Shown one piece after another: positions 1 to 6,363 of a stretch of 8,933 bases of DNA. Numbering within the stretch: position 1 is the stretch's first letter; each line of letters begins with the position of its first letter. The DNA comes from Planctomycetota bacterium. GTDB taxonomy: Bacteria; Planctomycetota; Phycisphaerae; Sedimentisphaerales; Anaerohalosphaeraceae. Both the position numbers and the translations under genes were made by a program. The DNA lies in the NCBI GenBank assembly GCA_021160785.1, contig JAGHBX010000466.1:1-8933 (forward strand). Direction: 5' to 3'. The notes beneath the pieces are model-generated. The model had not been told where the DNA came from. It made no database searches and was given only the letters and a program-made list of their open reading frames with translations.

Positions 1-1
1 G

Positions 2-124
2 GACGGCACCATCTTCAGGTCACTAAAGCCTGCCTACAGGCGGAACGGGACCATGATAAGGCCGGAAATAGTCGAAGTTTACCGTTACGAAGATAACGGT
101 GGAAAGGAGATTGAAAATGTCTAA
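2..124 (+). CDS. C-terminal end of an unidentified protein (partial)
   Basis: Frame 2 is open from the window edge for 40 codons and stops with TAA at 122-124. The visible tail begins DGTIFRSLKPAYRRNG and ends in acidic, polar residues (EDNGGKEIENV). I do not recognise the family. Its stop lies just inside the next gene, whose ATG is at 117, giving an 8-base overlap. Overlapping starts and stops of this kind recur along this operon (at 2675 and 3815), which argues that this is a real gene end rather than chance open frame. The start and most of the protein lie left of the window. Confidence 0.55.
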   Translation, partial: DGTIFRSLKPAYRRNGTMIRPEIVEVYRYEDNGGKEIENV

Positions 125-1607
125 CTCAGGAGAAAAACCAGTTGCTGTTGATAACGGAACGCATAATTGTAAGGCTGCCTACGTGGATGCGACCGAACGT
201 CCCGTAGCTGTCCAGAACAAACGGGGCGACTTTTGCACGCCCAGCGTGATAGCCTTTGATGATGATGGCAAACCTTTTCTTATAGGTCAGGAGGCCTTGT
301 CCGAGGGCTTTGTGCGGCCCGACCGTGTCGTAGCGAATTTCAAGCTCAAGCTCGGCAGCGACGAGGTGCTTTACAAAGGCGACAAGGACTACACCGCCAC
401 GGACCTGGTGGCTTTGATGCTCAAATACATGAAGGAGCAGATCGAGCAGGCCACCAACACTACTGTAACGTCTGCTGTTCTAAGCTGTCCGGCCAATACC
501 AGGGATGATTTCAGGGCGGCCCTGATAGCAGCGGCAAAGATGGCGGGAATTGAAACGATTACACTGATTACCGAACCTGCTGCCGCGGGCCTGGCATACG
601 CTTACAACAAGCAGTATGACAGGCGTTTTGTCGTCTTTGACTTAGGCGGCGGAACCCTTGACGTTTCAATCATCGAAGTCACCGGCAACAACATCACGGT
701 TACCGGCACCGAAGGCGTAGCCCAGCTGGGCGGCAGGGATTTTACCGCCAGGCTGGAGAAACGCATACTTGACGAATTTGTCCGGCAGACCGGCGAAAAT
801 CCCAGCAGGCAGGATGACCCGCACTTCTTCCAGGAGCTTTATCAAAAGGCCGAATCAGCGAAGATCACCCTCAGCGAACGGGAAGACCGGACCGTGGTCA
901 TCGGCTGCCGGGGCAAGCAGGCCATTGTCAAAGTCACGCGAAAGGAATTCGTGTCCATGTGCAGCGACCTGTTCGATAAGTGCATCGAGTGTGCCAACAA
1001 GGCAATCCGGGGCTGCAACCGCACCTGGAAGGATATCGACAGCCTCGTGATGGTCGGCGGTTCTTCGAGGATGCCGTACATCCAGGAACAGCTGGCCAAC
1101 GTAAGCGGCCTTGCCCCGAAAAACGACATCTCCCCTGACCGGGCGGTGGCGTTGGGAGCAGCCCTGAAGGCCAGGCTGGTGCTGGGTGAAAAAGGCGTGC
1201 TTCCGCATCCGGGTATTTTCGTGCGGGAAGTGTCATCGCACGACCTGGGCTGCTGCGTGCTCAAGCCCGGCGGCAAGGGCGAGGATGACCTGGTGCAGGT
1301 GGCGTTGATACCCAAAAACACGCCTGTGCCTGCCCAAAAAGCTGACAGCTTTTTCCTGCAGCACGAAGACCAGACAGCGGTCAAAATCATCATCGCCCAG
1401 GGCGATGACGGCAGCCCGCTCAAGCAGTGCCTCAAGATAGGCGAAATCCAGCTTGACAACCTGCCCAAAGAGTCCAAACGCACCCAGCGGATTAAGGTCG
1501 ATTACACCCTGGACTCCAACGGCATGGCAAAGGTCACGGCCACTGACCTGGTAGGCGGTGCCAGCCAGGCGGTTTCAATCGATTGCAAACAAAGTATTGG
1601 CAGATAA
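117..1607 (+). CDS. Hsp70-like (DnaK-family) ATPase without lid domain
   Basis: The protein has 496 residues. An actin-fold ATPase spans about residues 8-360. It has a phosphate-1 loop at 11-23 (VDNGTHNCK, where DnaK has DLGTTNS), a connect-1 motif EPAAAGLAYA near 153-162, a phosphate-2 motif DLGGGTLDVS near 175-184, and an adenosine motif VGGSSRMP near 313-320. A shorter beta-rich substrate-binding region follows (about 365-490). The C-terminal helical lid of DnaK (about 640 residues in all) is absent, and the usual acidic-hydrophobic DVLLLD linker is not recognisable. There are 11 cysteines, unusually many. ATG at 117 is preferred over GTG at 99 because GGAAAGGAG (101-109) is well spaced before it. 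It overlaps the upstream stop by 8 bases and precedes the VWA gene by 22. It is probably not housekeeping DnaK, since no grpE or dnaJ is nearby; a dedicated remodelling ATPase for its neighbours is an inference. Confidence 0.9.
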   Translation: MSNSGEKPVAVDNGTHNCKAAYVDATERPVAVQNKRGDFCTPSVIAFDDDGKPFLIGQEALSEGFVRPDRVVANFKLKLGSDEVLYKGDKDYTATDLVALMLKYMKEQIEQATNTTVTSAVLSCPANTRDDFRAALIAAAKMAGIETITLITEPAAAGLAYAYNKQYDRRFVVFDLGGGTLDVSIIEVTGNNITVTGTEGVAQLGGRDFTARLEKRILDEFVRQTGENPSRQDDPHFFQELYQKAESAKITLSEREDRTVVIGCRGKQAIVKVTRKEFVSMCSDLFDKCIECANKAIRGCNRTWKDIDSLVMVGGSSRMPYIQEQLANVSGLAPKNDISPDRAVALGAALKARLVLGEKGVLPHPGIFVREVSSHDLGCCVLKPGGKGEDDLVQVALIPKNTPVPAQKADSFFLQHEDQTAVKIIIAQGDDGSPLKQCLKIGEIQLDNLPKESKRTQRIKVDYTLDSNGMAKVTATDLVGGASQAVSIDCKQSIGR

Positions 1608-1629
1608 TGCATGAAAGGAGTGATGAACC

Positions 1630-2247
1630 ATGTTCAGAAGTATCACACGCATTGTTTCGAACGAAGGTCCGCCACGCAGCTTCCTGCTGGTGGACACTTC
1701 CGGCTCGATGTCTCAAACCGATTTGCAGCCCAGCAGGCTGGAAGCGGCCAAGGACGCCGCATGTGAATATATCAGGGAGCTTTGCAACGCACGCCCTGAA
1801 ACTCTGGTAACCGTAATCGGCTACTCCAACAAGACTGACATACAGTGTAAAAACAGGGATATGCGGGAAGGGCCCCGGCATGTATGGGAGGCGGTACGCA
1901 GGCTAAGAGGCGGCGGTACCACGCACATGGGCAAAGCCCTCAAAGCGGTTCAACATAATTTGAGTTTAACCCTTTATGCCGGGCCTGTCCACGTTGTCCT
2001 GCTCAGTGACGGCTACCATAACGGAAGGTTCAATCCGGTAAAAATAGCGGATTCAATCAAAAAAAGGTATTCAGCCCGTATCGACTGTGTCGGGGTGGGG
2101 TCCGACCACCTCAGTGTTGATGAACTGTTGTTAAGGAAGATTGCTTCGTTAGATGAGAACGGCAGGCCCAGGTACCATTTCATTAAGGACGGTGTTCAGC
2201 TTGTCGAGCATTTCCGCCGGTTGGCCGGTTTCCTCAGCAGGGAGTAA
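1630..2247 (+). CDS. von Willebrand factor A (VWA) domain protein
   Basis: This 205-residue protein is essentially one VWA domain. The metal-ion-dependent adhesion site is complete. DTSGSM (D22, S24, S26) follows the first hydrophobic strand, the Thr of GGGTTHM (T97 or T98) lies mid-domain, and the Asp of LLSDGYHNG (D127) follows the fourth strand. There is no signal peptide or membrane segment, so it should be cytosolic and bind partners through Mg2+. AAAGGAG at 1614-1620 gives a strong ribosome binding site 9 bases before ATG. It follows the Hsp70-like gene by 22 bases and precedes the Cys-rich gene by 2. Bacterial VWA proteins often work with an NTPase, such as MoxR, as scaffold or adaptor. 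By analogy this one may bridge the Hsp70-like protein and the downstream ATPase, which is inference. Confidence 0.9.
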   Translation: MFRSITRIVSNEGPPRSFLLVDTSGSMSQTDLQPSRLEAAKDAACEYIRELCNARPETLVTVIGYSNKTDIQCKNRDMREGPRHVWEAVRRLRGGGTTHMGKALKAVQHNLSLTLYAGPVHVVLLSDGYHNGRFNPVKIADSIKKRYSARIDCVGVGSDHLSVDELLLRKIASLDENGRPRYHFIKDGVQLVEHFRRLAGFLSRE

Positions 2248-2249
2248 CC

Positions 2250-2678
2250 ATGAACGAGAAGAGCCGCCAGGATTTCATAGACCTGCTGAACCGGTCGAAC
2301 CCGAAACAGCGGAAGACTTCCATGCAGTCGGTGGAAGGAAAGGTATCCGCTGACGGGGTGACCTACATCCGCGAGGAGATAAACACGGTAACCCCGGATA
2401 TGACCGCAAGGCAGGTGGTGTTTTTGTCCTCCCGCGAATGCGATTGCGGCCAGGTGCTCGGCCAGGACAACCCGCTAAAGGGCAAATGCCAGCACCCCGG
2501 CTGCAAGCACTTTGTGTGCCGGGCCTGCTGCCGCACGTGCGGACGCTGCGGCAGGACCGTCTGCTGCAGGCATTCCCGCCAGGTCTCCGGCGTGTACTAC
2601 TGCAAACGCTGCTACCCGCTCAGGTTGTTGATACAGATATTCAAGTGGTTCTTTGACATAGAAAAGGAGAAGAAATGA
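2250..2678 (+). CDS. Cys-rich zinc-binding protein with hydrophobic C-terminus
   Basis: This 142-residue protein has no family I recognise. Residues 1-55 are polar. Residues 64-121 carry 13 cysteines plus His82, His87 and His108 in a dense pattern: CxC at 64-66, C80/C85, C90/C93/C94, C97/C100, C105/C106 and CxxC at 118-121. This predicts two or more zinc sites of treble-clef, RING or zinc-ribbon type. After the last CxxC comes a hydrophobic stretch (LRLLIQIFKWFF, about 125-135) and then a charged tail, a plausible amphipathic membrane-surface helix. The ATG sits 2 bases after the VWA stop; its ribosome site GGGAG lies in the last VWA codons. The TGA overlaps the next gene's ATG (ATGA, 2675-2678). 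Position between VWA and a membrane protein suggests an adaptor that tethers the complex, an inference. Confidence 0.75.
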   Translation: MNEKSRQDFIDLLNRSNPKQRKTSMQSVEGKVSADGVTYIREEINTVTPDMTARQVVFLSSRECDCGQVLGQDNPLKGKCQHPGCKHFVCRACCRTCGRCGRTVCCRHSRQVSGVYYCKRCYPLRLLIQIFKWFFDIEKEKK

Positions 2679-2902
2679 AGCTGATTATAATCATTGCGAT
2701 AATCCTGCTTCTGGCAGGGCCGCTGCGAAGAATGGTGCTGGCGAATTTCGGTTTGTTGTTCTCGCTGGCCATAGGCGGTGTCATAGGATTCGCCATCGCG
2801 GCATTGATGGTAAGGTTCAACTGCCCGGCCTGGCTTTTGATAGCCGGGCCGGTGCTGGGCAGCATTATCATCGGACTGGAAATAAAGAAGTTTCTGGGAT
2901 AA
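2675..2902 (+). CDS. Small integral membrane protein
   Basis: This 75-residue protein is almost entirely hydrophobic. Three likely membrane segments lie at about residues 2-16, 22-46 and 51-70, separated by the short basic turn PLRRM and by MVRFNCPAW. The end is charged (EIKKFLG). AAGGAG (2664-2669) precedes the ATG by 5 bases, and the ATG overlaps the upstream stop by 4 bases, so translation is probably coupled. I do not recognise a family. Its place between a Cys-rich protein with a hydrophobic tail and a HerA-type ATPase suggests it anchors the complex in the inner membrane, as small membrane partners do for some secretion or conjugation ATPases. That role is inference. An antisense frame over the same stretch (2641-2871) is a composition shadow. 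Confidence 0.7.
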   Translation: MKLIIIIAIILLLAGPLRRMVLANFGLLFSLAIGGVIGFAIAALMVRFNCPAWLLIAGPVLGSIIIGLEIKKFLG

Positions 2903-2909
2903 CGGGCTA

Positions 2910-3818
2910 ATGGACAGGCAGGTTTACATACTCGGTGAGTTATTGGGGCCGGATGACCCGCAGGTCAGGGCTATCCGCCAGCTGGGCAGTGTCGATGCCC
3001 CGGCTGCTTCTGCCCTGATGCGGAACCTCGCCCTCCAACGCGGCATCGACACTGATGCACCTCCGGCCTTCGGGTTTGCTGACAGGCTCGATACCGGCCA
3101 TTTGTTGCTCGGCAGGATAAGGGTAGGCGATATCCTGTGCCAAAAAACAGGGCTTGCCGACAAGGGCAGGCGGCCCGGTCATACCGCCATCTTAGGCAGG
3201 TCGGATTCGGGCAAATCCTTCCTTACAAAGCACATTGCTGTCCAGGCCATCCGCGAAGGCGAAACCGTCCTGGTACTGGCAAGGGACAGGGAATGGCGTG
3301 ACATCCTGCCCATGTTCCCGCCGGAAAAGCTGCTCTACATAGAGCCGGGCGACCTGGGCATAAACGTGCTCGAGGTTCCACGCTCGGCGGACGGCAAGCC
3401 TGTCATGCCGCCGGAGGAATGGGTGATGAACCTGAAAACCGTTACCCGCTCGACGCTGTTTTTGCGGGATGTGGCCAGCAACATGTTCAGCGACACCTTG
3501 CTGGACCTTTACGCAAAAAACAACATCGCAAATGGCGGTGATTATCCGTGCCTGAGCCGGTTAAGGGACGCGGTTGTCAACATGCCGATGAAGGGCAAGC
3601 GGCTTTCCGAGGCACGGGACACACTCATTAACCGGCTGGATATGCTGATACGGTTTTTAGGCGGGCTGGATGTTATCCGCTCACGGGATTTGCACAAGCT
3701 ATTCGGGCATTCGGTCATACTGGATATGTCCGGGCTGGAGGAAATACCGTGCACCTTCCTGTTCGAGTTTCTGACCGTACTGCTCAGGGCAGTCTTTCCT
3801 GCGGAGGATGAACAATGA
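2910..3818 (+). CDS. HerA/FtsK-type ATPase, N-terminal half with Walker A
   Basis: This 302-residue protein has an N-terminal region of about 90 residues, then a P-loop GRSDSGKS (96-103) after a hydrophobic strand (HTAIL). It continues with LVLARDREW, YIEPGDLGINVLEVP (the 'NPL-like' element seen after strand 2 in HerA-type ATPases), a helical insertion (about 165-260) and HSVILDMSGL (267-276), the strand preceding Walker B in this family. It stops just before Walker B would begin. The missing strand is the first sequence of the next gene, so the two proteins together form one ATPase core. It starts 7 bases after the membrane-protein stop with only a weak ribosome site. Family members act as hexameric DNA- or protein-translocating motors. 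This half alone cannot complete an ATPase site. Confidence 0.8.
   Translation: MDRQVYILGELLGPDDPQVRAIRQLGSVDAPAASALMRNLALQRGIDTDAPPAFGFADRLDTGHLLLGRIRVGDILCQKTGLADKGRRPGHTAILGRSDSGKSFLTKHIAVQAIREGETVLVLARDREWRDILPMFPPEKLLYIEPGDLGINVLEVPRSADGKPVMPPEEWVMNLKTVTRSTLFLRDVASNMFSDTLLDLYAKNNIANGGDYPCLSRLRDAVVNMPMKGKRLSEARDTLINRLDMLIRFLGGLDVIRSRDLHKLFGHSVILDMSGLEEIPCTFLFEFLTVLLRAVFPAEDEQ
3803..3807 (+). promoter_or_regulatory. Shine-Dalgarno for the Walker B half gene
   Basis: GGAGG lies 7 bases before ATG 3815, inside the last codons of the preceding gene (GCG GAG GAT). An optimal ribosome site at ideal spacing before an ATGA overlap supports a genuine second start rather than a sequencing frameshift. 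Confidence 0.6.
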
Positions 3819-4945
3819 TAATGATTATCGAAGAGGCCTACAAATACTTCAGCACAGAAGCACAGAAGCGTTACGATTTGGGCGAAGGGCCGGGGATGAG
3901 CTTTCTCCGCTTTGCACGCAAGATACGCGGCGGCACTTCGGTCATACTGACCGACCAGGAGCCTTCCAAGCTGCACCAGACAGCACTTGCCAACTGTGCC
4001 AACATCATCTCGTTCGGGCTTGTCCACTCCGATGATATAAGGCAGGCCGCATCGGCCCAGGGGCTTGAGCCGTTCCAGGCAAAGGAACTGTCCGGCCTGG
4101 GCGAAAGGCAGGTCATCGCAAGGTTAAGGCGTTATCCGAAGCCTTTAATGATAGAGGTAGACGAGATGTCCTTTCCTGCTCCGGTTAGCATCGAGCAGGC
4201 AAGGGCAAGGTCAAAGAAGGTGCTGGACGGGATTCCATTCGTTGACGCAAAAGACAAGCAGCTTGAGAAACCGGATATGCCGCTGGCTGACAACGAGCAC
4301 ATCACCTTTGCGAGCATTGCACGCTCGCCTGAGTTGCTGGGCGAGGACAGGCGTATGCGGACAGGCCTGTCCTCCGATGCCGACAGCCGGGCGGTCAAAA
4401 AGCTCCGCGACCTTGGGCTTATCACGTTGCACGGCAGGGCCGGGGCAAAGAACAAAGTGTACGGCCTTACCGCCAAGGGTGCTGACTTTGCCGACAAGCT
4501 CGGGCTGCCGCTGGCCAAACCGCACAAGGGCGGAGCTATTCACAGGGTGCTGGTTCATTATGCAAAGCTGTCACTGGACAGCTGTTTTGCGGATTTGCTG
4601 CTGACCGAAACCGGTGCCGCTGCTACGGTAGATGGCGTCCAGGTCCAGCCGGATATTGTAGCAGTCCATCCATCGGGCAAGCGGCTTGCTGTCCAGTGCT
4701 GTGTCAGGAACAAGCCGGACTACGAGGCCGACCGGATTAACCGGCTGCTGCGGTTAACCGGTATTGGCCCCGAACAGCCGGACAGTCTGGAGAAAGTGGT
4801 GTGCCTGGCGGTCAACAAGACGCACAGGCGGAATATCGAGAAGGCTGTCAGGAAACAGGCCGTCAGCCTGCCCGACAGCCTGGTCATGCTGGATTTCGAT
4901 GAATTGGTGAAGGGCTATGAGTGGAGAAATGTTATCAGCTTGTAA
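3815..4945 (+). CDS. HerA/FtsK-type ATPase, C-terminal half: Walker B, winged helix, nuclease-like tail
   Basis: The 376 residues open with MIMIIEEAYKYF, a Walker B strand and helix of HerA-type ATPases (usual form hhhhDEAH; here E6-E7). Next comes the sensor-type strand TSVILTDQEPSKLHQTAL (about 41-58) with ANCANIISFGL, and LSGLGERQV near 92-100, which ends the ATPase fold. After a linker, residues about 160-235 look like a winged helix (SRAVKKLRDLGLITLHGR, then KVYGLTAKGADFADKLG). Residues about 240-350 (QPDIVAVHPSGKRLAVQCCV) resemble the PD-(D/E)xK core order, but the expected E-x-K reads Q-C-C. The region may therefore be a non-catalytic DNA-binding relative. It overlaps the Walker A gene by 4 bases. 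The pair presumably assembles as one motor; DNA as substrate is inferred from the winged helix. Confidence 0.8.
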   Translation: MIMIIEEAYKYFSTEAQKRYDLGEGPGMSFLRFARKIRGGTSVILTDQEPSKLHQTALANCANIISFGLVHSDDIRQAASAQGLEPFQAKELSGLGERQVIARLRRYPKPLMIEVDEMSFPAPVSIEQARARSKKVLDGIPFVDAKDKQLEKPDMPLADNEHITFASIARSPELLGEDRRMRTGLSSDADSRAVKKLRDLGLITLHGRAGAKNKVYGLTAKGADFADKLGLPLAKPHKGGAIHRVLVHYAKLSLDSCFADLLLTETGAAATVDGVQVQPDIVAVHPSGKRLAVQCCVRNKPDYEADRINRLLRLTGIGPEQPDSLEKVVCLAVNKTHRRNIEKAVRKQAVSLPDSLVMLDFDELVKGYEWRNVISL

Positions 4946-5216
4946 CAAAGCATGTTCGAACCGTGAACCGGGGATGACCCGCTCACGGTGCAACGGGTAT
5001 TCGGTATGGCCGGGTGATAGAACCGTTCCCTGCCCAGCCGTCCGGGTGGCGGCAGTTAGCAGCCTGCATGGTTCACAGGGCCGAACCTGCCGGGCCTTGC
5101 CGCTATCCGGAACGGGAACGGGTAATTGGTTAGCTATACAGAAGTTAGCGGTTAGTTGGTTCAGTTGTGTAATAGAGAGAACAGTGCAAATGAGATTGAA
5201 TTGAAAGGTGGTTAAA
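4946..5216. other. Intergenic gap downstream of the ATPase operon
   Basis: This stretch of 271 bases holds no convincing gene. Its second half has repeated GTTAGC/GGTTAG words (around 5128-5134, 5144-5149 and 5150-5155) and becomes AT-richer toward the next gene. A promoter for the 5217 gene probably lies here, but I see no clear -35/-10 pair. Confidence 0.5.
4961..4988 (+). terminator. Possible hairpin ending the cassette
   Basis: CCGTGA (4961-4966) pairs with TCACGG (4983-4988), with an inner GGG/CCC pairing (4971-4973 with 4978-4980). It starts 16 bases after the stop of the ATPase gene, where a terminator would be expected. No T-run follows, so it may instead be an mRNA-stabilising or attenuating structure. 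Confidence 0.3.
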
Positions 5217-5756
5217 ATGACAAATTTTCATAAAAATCCGTTACCGGACCCGGTTCTGGATGCCGGTGTCTATCCCGAAGACTTTCCGGGGCTTGATGTC
5301 TCGGAAACCGTATTTGATTTGTTCGAAAGCTCAATCGAACAAGTGAATCTCGACATGCCGTATGCAGAGCAATTCGGCACTCTGCCGGGCGGCATCGATA
5401 ATATACCGGAGCTGCAGCCTGAAATTGAGACTGCGAGCACGGCGGTCGAAGCCGGTGCCACGCAGCCGGAATCTCCGGATGCCTTGCCGTTATCGCACGG
5501 GCCTTCTTCGCAGCTTCCGCTGCCGTATCCTGAGCAATCCTCATTCAGCAGGAATTTCAGTTATCCGGTACGCAGAATGGGCGGCGGAAGCACCGGCATA
5601 CGCAACAAGGACGGCGGCATGTTTTACTGCCACAAGTTCGATGAGTGGGTTGACGTTGATGACTGCAAAAGCTGTCCGGCCTTCGAACAGGATGAATTCC
5701 CGGCAAGCCTCGGCAGCAAGCCGGGATGCAAATTTGAGAGGCCTATTAGTAAATAG
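5217..5756 (+). CDS. Unrecognised acidic protein with C-terminal four-Cys motif
   Basis: The protein has 179 residues and no family I recognise. Residues 1-115 are acidic, proline-rich and probably disordered. Residues 116-179 form a small likely metal-binding domain with C138, C150, C153 and C171 (spacing C-x11-CxxC-x17-C) in MFYCHKFDEWVDVDDCKSCPAF. ATG 5217 is preferred over GTG 5208 because AAAGGTGG (5204-5211) precedes it and would overlap the GTG. It is separated from the ATPase operon by 271 bases and ends 30 bases before the excisionase-like gene, so it may share a transcript with that gene. The short zinc module suggests protein or nucleic-acid binding. No enzymatic motif is visible. 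Confidence 0.7.
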   Translation: MTNFHKNPLPDPVLDAGVYPEDFPGLDVSETVFDLFESSIEQVNLDMPYAEQFGTLPGGIDNIPELQPEIETASTAVEAGATQPESPDALPLSHGPSSQLPLPYPEQSSFSRNFSYPVRRMGGGSTGIRNKDGGMFYCHKFDEWVDVDDCKSCPAFEQDEFPASLGSKPGCKFERPISK

Positions 5757-5786
5757 CAGTTTGGCTATTTGATGGTAGAGAAAGTA

Positions 5787-5990
5787 ATGAATTCACTGCT
5801 AACACCATCTGAATTGAGTAAAAAGCTCAAAGTGAGTAAGGCCACGGTATATCGTTGGACCCATGAGCAGTACATTCCACATATCAAAATAGGACGATCT
5901 GTGCGTTTTGACGAGAAGGCGGTTGAGCAGTGGATTGAAGAAAAAGAACAAAAGGGACGGAGCAAACTTGTACCGGACATGTACCTATAA
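5787..5990 (+). CDS. Excisionase-family (MerR-like) helix-turn-helix protein
   Basis: This 67-residue protein matches the excisionase/AlpA-type winged helix-turn-helix along its length: LLTPSELSKKLKVSKATVYRWTHEQYIPHIKIGRSVRFDEKAVEQWIEE. The recognition helix is SKATVYRW; PHIKIGRSVRF is the wing; AVEQWIEE is the closing helix. A basic tail (KEQKGRSK) follows. ATG 5787 is chosen because the conserved fold starts right after it and a weak GAG ribosome motif lies 6 bases upstream. ATG 5772 and TTG 5769 would add five or six unconserved residues. Its codons are AT-richer than those of the cassette. Proteins of this type bend attachment-site DNA or regulate element genes. Lying next to the tRNA fragment fits an Xis role, but no integrase is adjacent. 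Confidence 0.85.
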   Translation: MNSLLTPSELSKKLKVSKATVYRWTHEQYIPHIKIGRSVRFDEKAVEQWIEEKEQKGRSKLVPDMYL

Positions 5991-6000
5991 ACAATCAGGC

Positions 6001-6032
6001 ATAACTTTCGATGAAGTTATAGTTAACTTTCG
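6001..6032. repeat. Clustered TAACTTTCG repeats, two direct and one inverted half
   Basis: TAACTTTCG occurs at 6002-6010 and 6024-6032, 22 bases apart, about two helical turns. Between them AAGTTA (6014-6019) is the inverted half, so either flanking copy can pair with it (ATAACTT/AAGTTAT at 6001-6007 and 6014-6020). The cluster starts 11 bases after the HTH stop. It could be a binding site of that protein, or a weak terminator given the T-run at 6036-6040. Confidence 0.4.
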
Positions 6033-6143
6033 CACTTTTTAGGTGAATATTTTAATGATTTTGTTTTGGCATTTTAATCTAAGAGGCATTATACTCCGGG
6101 TCTATGAGTAAGCAATGGTTTTCTGTAAGTACTATTCGCGGAT

Positions 6144-6257
6144 TTTGGGAGTAGTCAGTATATGGTTTGGTAGATTATGAGACAGCTGTGTTCTTGCTTT
6201 ATTGGCTTTTAGATATCCATAAATTTTACGGGATTAATACGGGAGCATTTGGGAGTA
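6144..6257 (+). repeat. Direct repeat TTTGGGAGTA, two copies
   Basis: The ten-base word TTTGGGAGTA lies at 6144-6153 and 6248-6257, a spacing of 104 bases. A related GGGAGCATTT (6241-6250) abuts the second copy, and an inverted TACTCC is at 6092-6097. Exact ten-base duplication within 110 bases beside an attachment-like site suggests integrase arm-type sites. Chance is not excluded. Confidence 0.35.
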
Positions 6258-6363
6258 ATTTCTTAAGAATTATGACGATTCATGCTAACTCATAAGAAAA
6301 AGTTAAGTGCTTGCATTGAAAGAGTTTAAGCTGTAAATATAGCTATGACAAAAGGTTACAAAA

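Larger units (their letters stand above)
5991..6363. other. AT-rich non-coding segment between HTH gene and tRNA fragment
   Basis: No open frame of gene-like quality exists on either strand across about 370 bases. The segment is markedly AT-richer than everything to its left. It holds short repeats near both ends (6001-6032, 6144-6153, 6248-6257) and overlapping promoter-like words near 6066-6115. This is the layout expected of an attachment-site arm region, but I cannot show binding sites. Confidence 0.5.

Noticed and set aside
842..1483. Antisense open frame of 213 codons inside the Hsp70-like gene
   Set aside because: The sense frame carries clear Hsp70 motifs; the antisense translation has no domain signal and follows from GC-rich codon positions.
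3805..3825. Programmed -1 frameshift joining the two ATPase halves
   Set aside because: No X-XXY-YYZ slippery heptamer precedes the stop. An independent start with GGAGG explains the junction better, although a sequencing indel cannot be excluded here.
4917..5204. Open frame of 95 codons overlapping the end of the Walker B gene
   Set aside because: It starts inside another gene with no ribosome site, has no recognisable fold, and its amino acid mix looks like read-through of non-coding DNA.
5991..6363. Remnant of an integrase gene
   Set aside because: All frames on both strands are broken by frequent stops, and no tyrosine- or serine-recombinase motif could be recognised.
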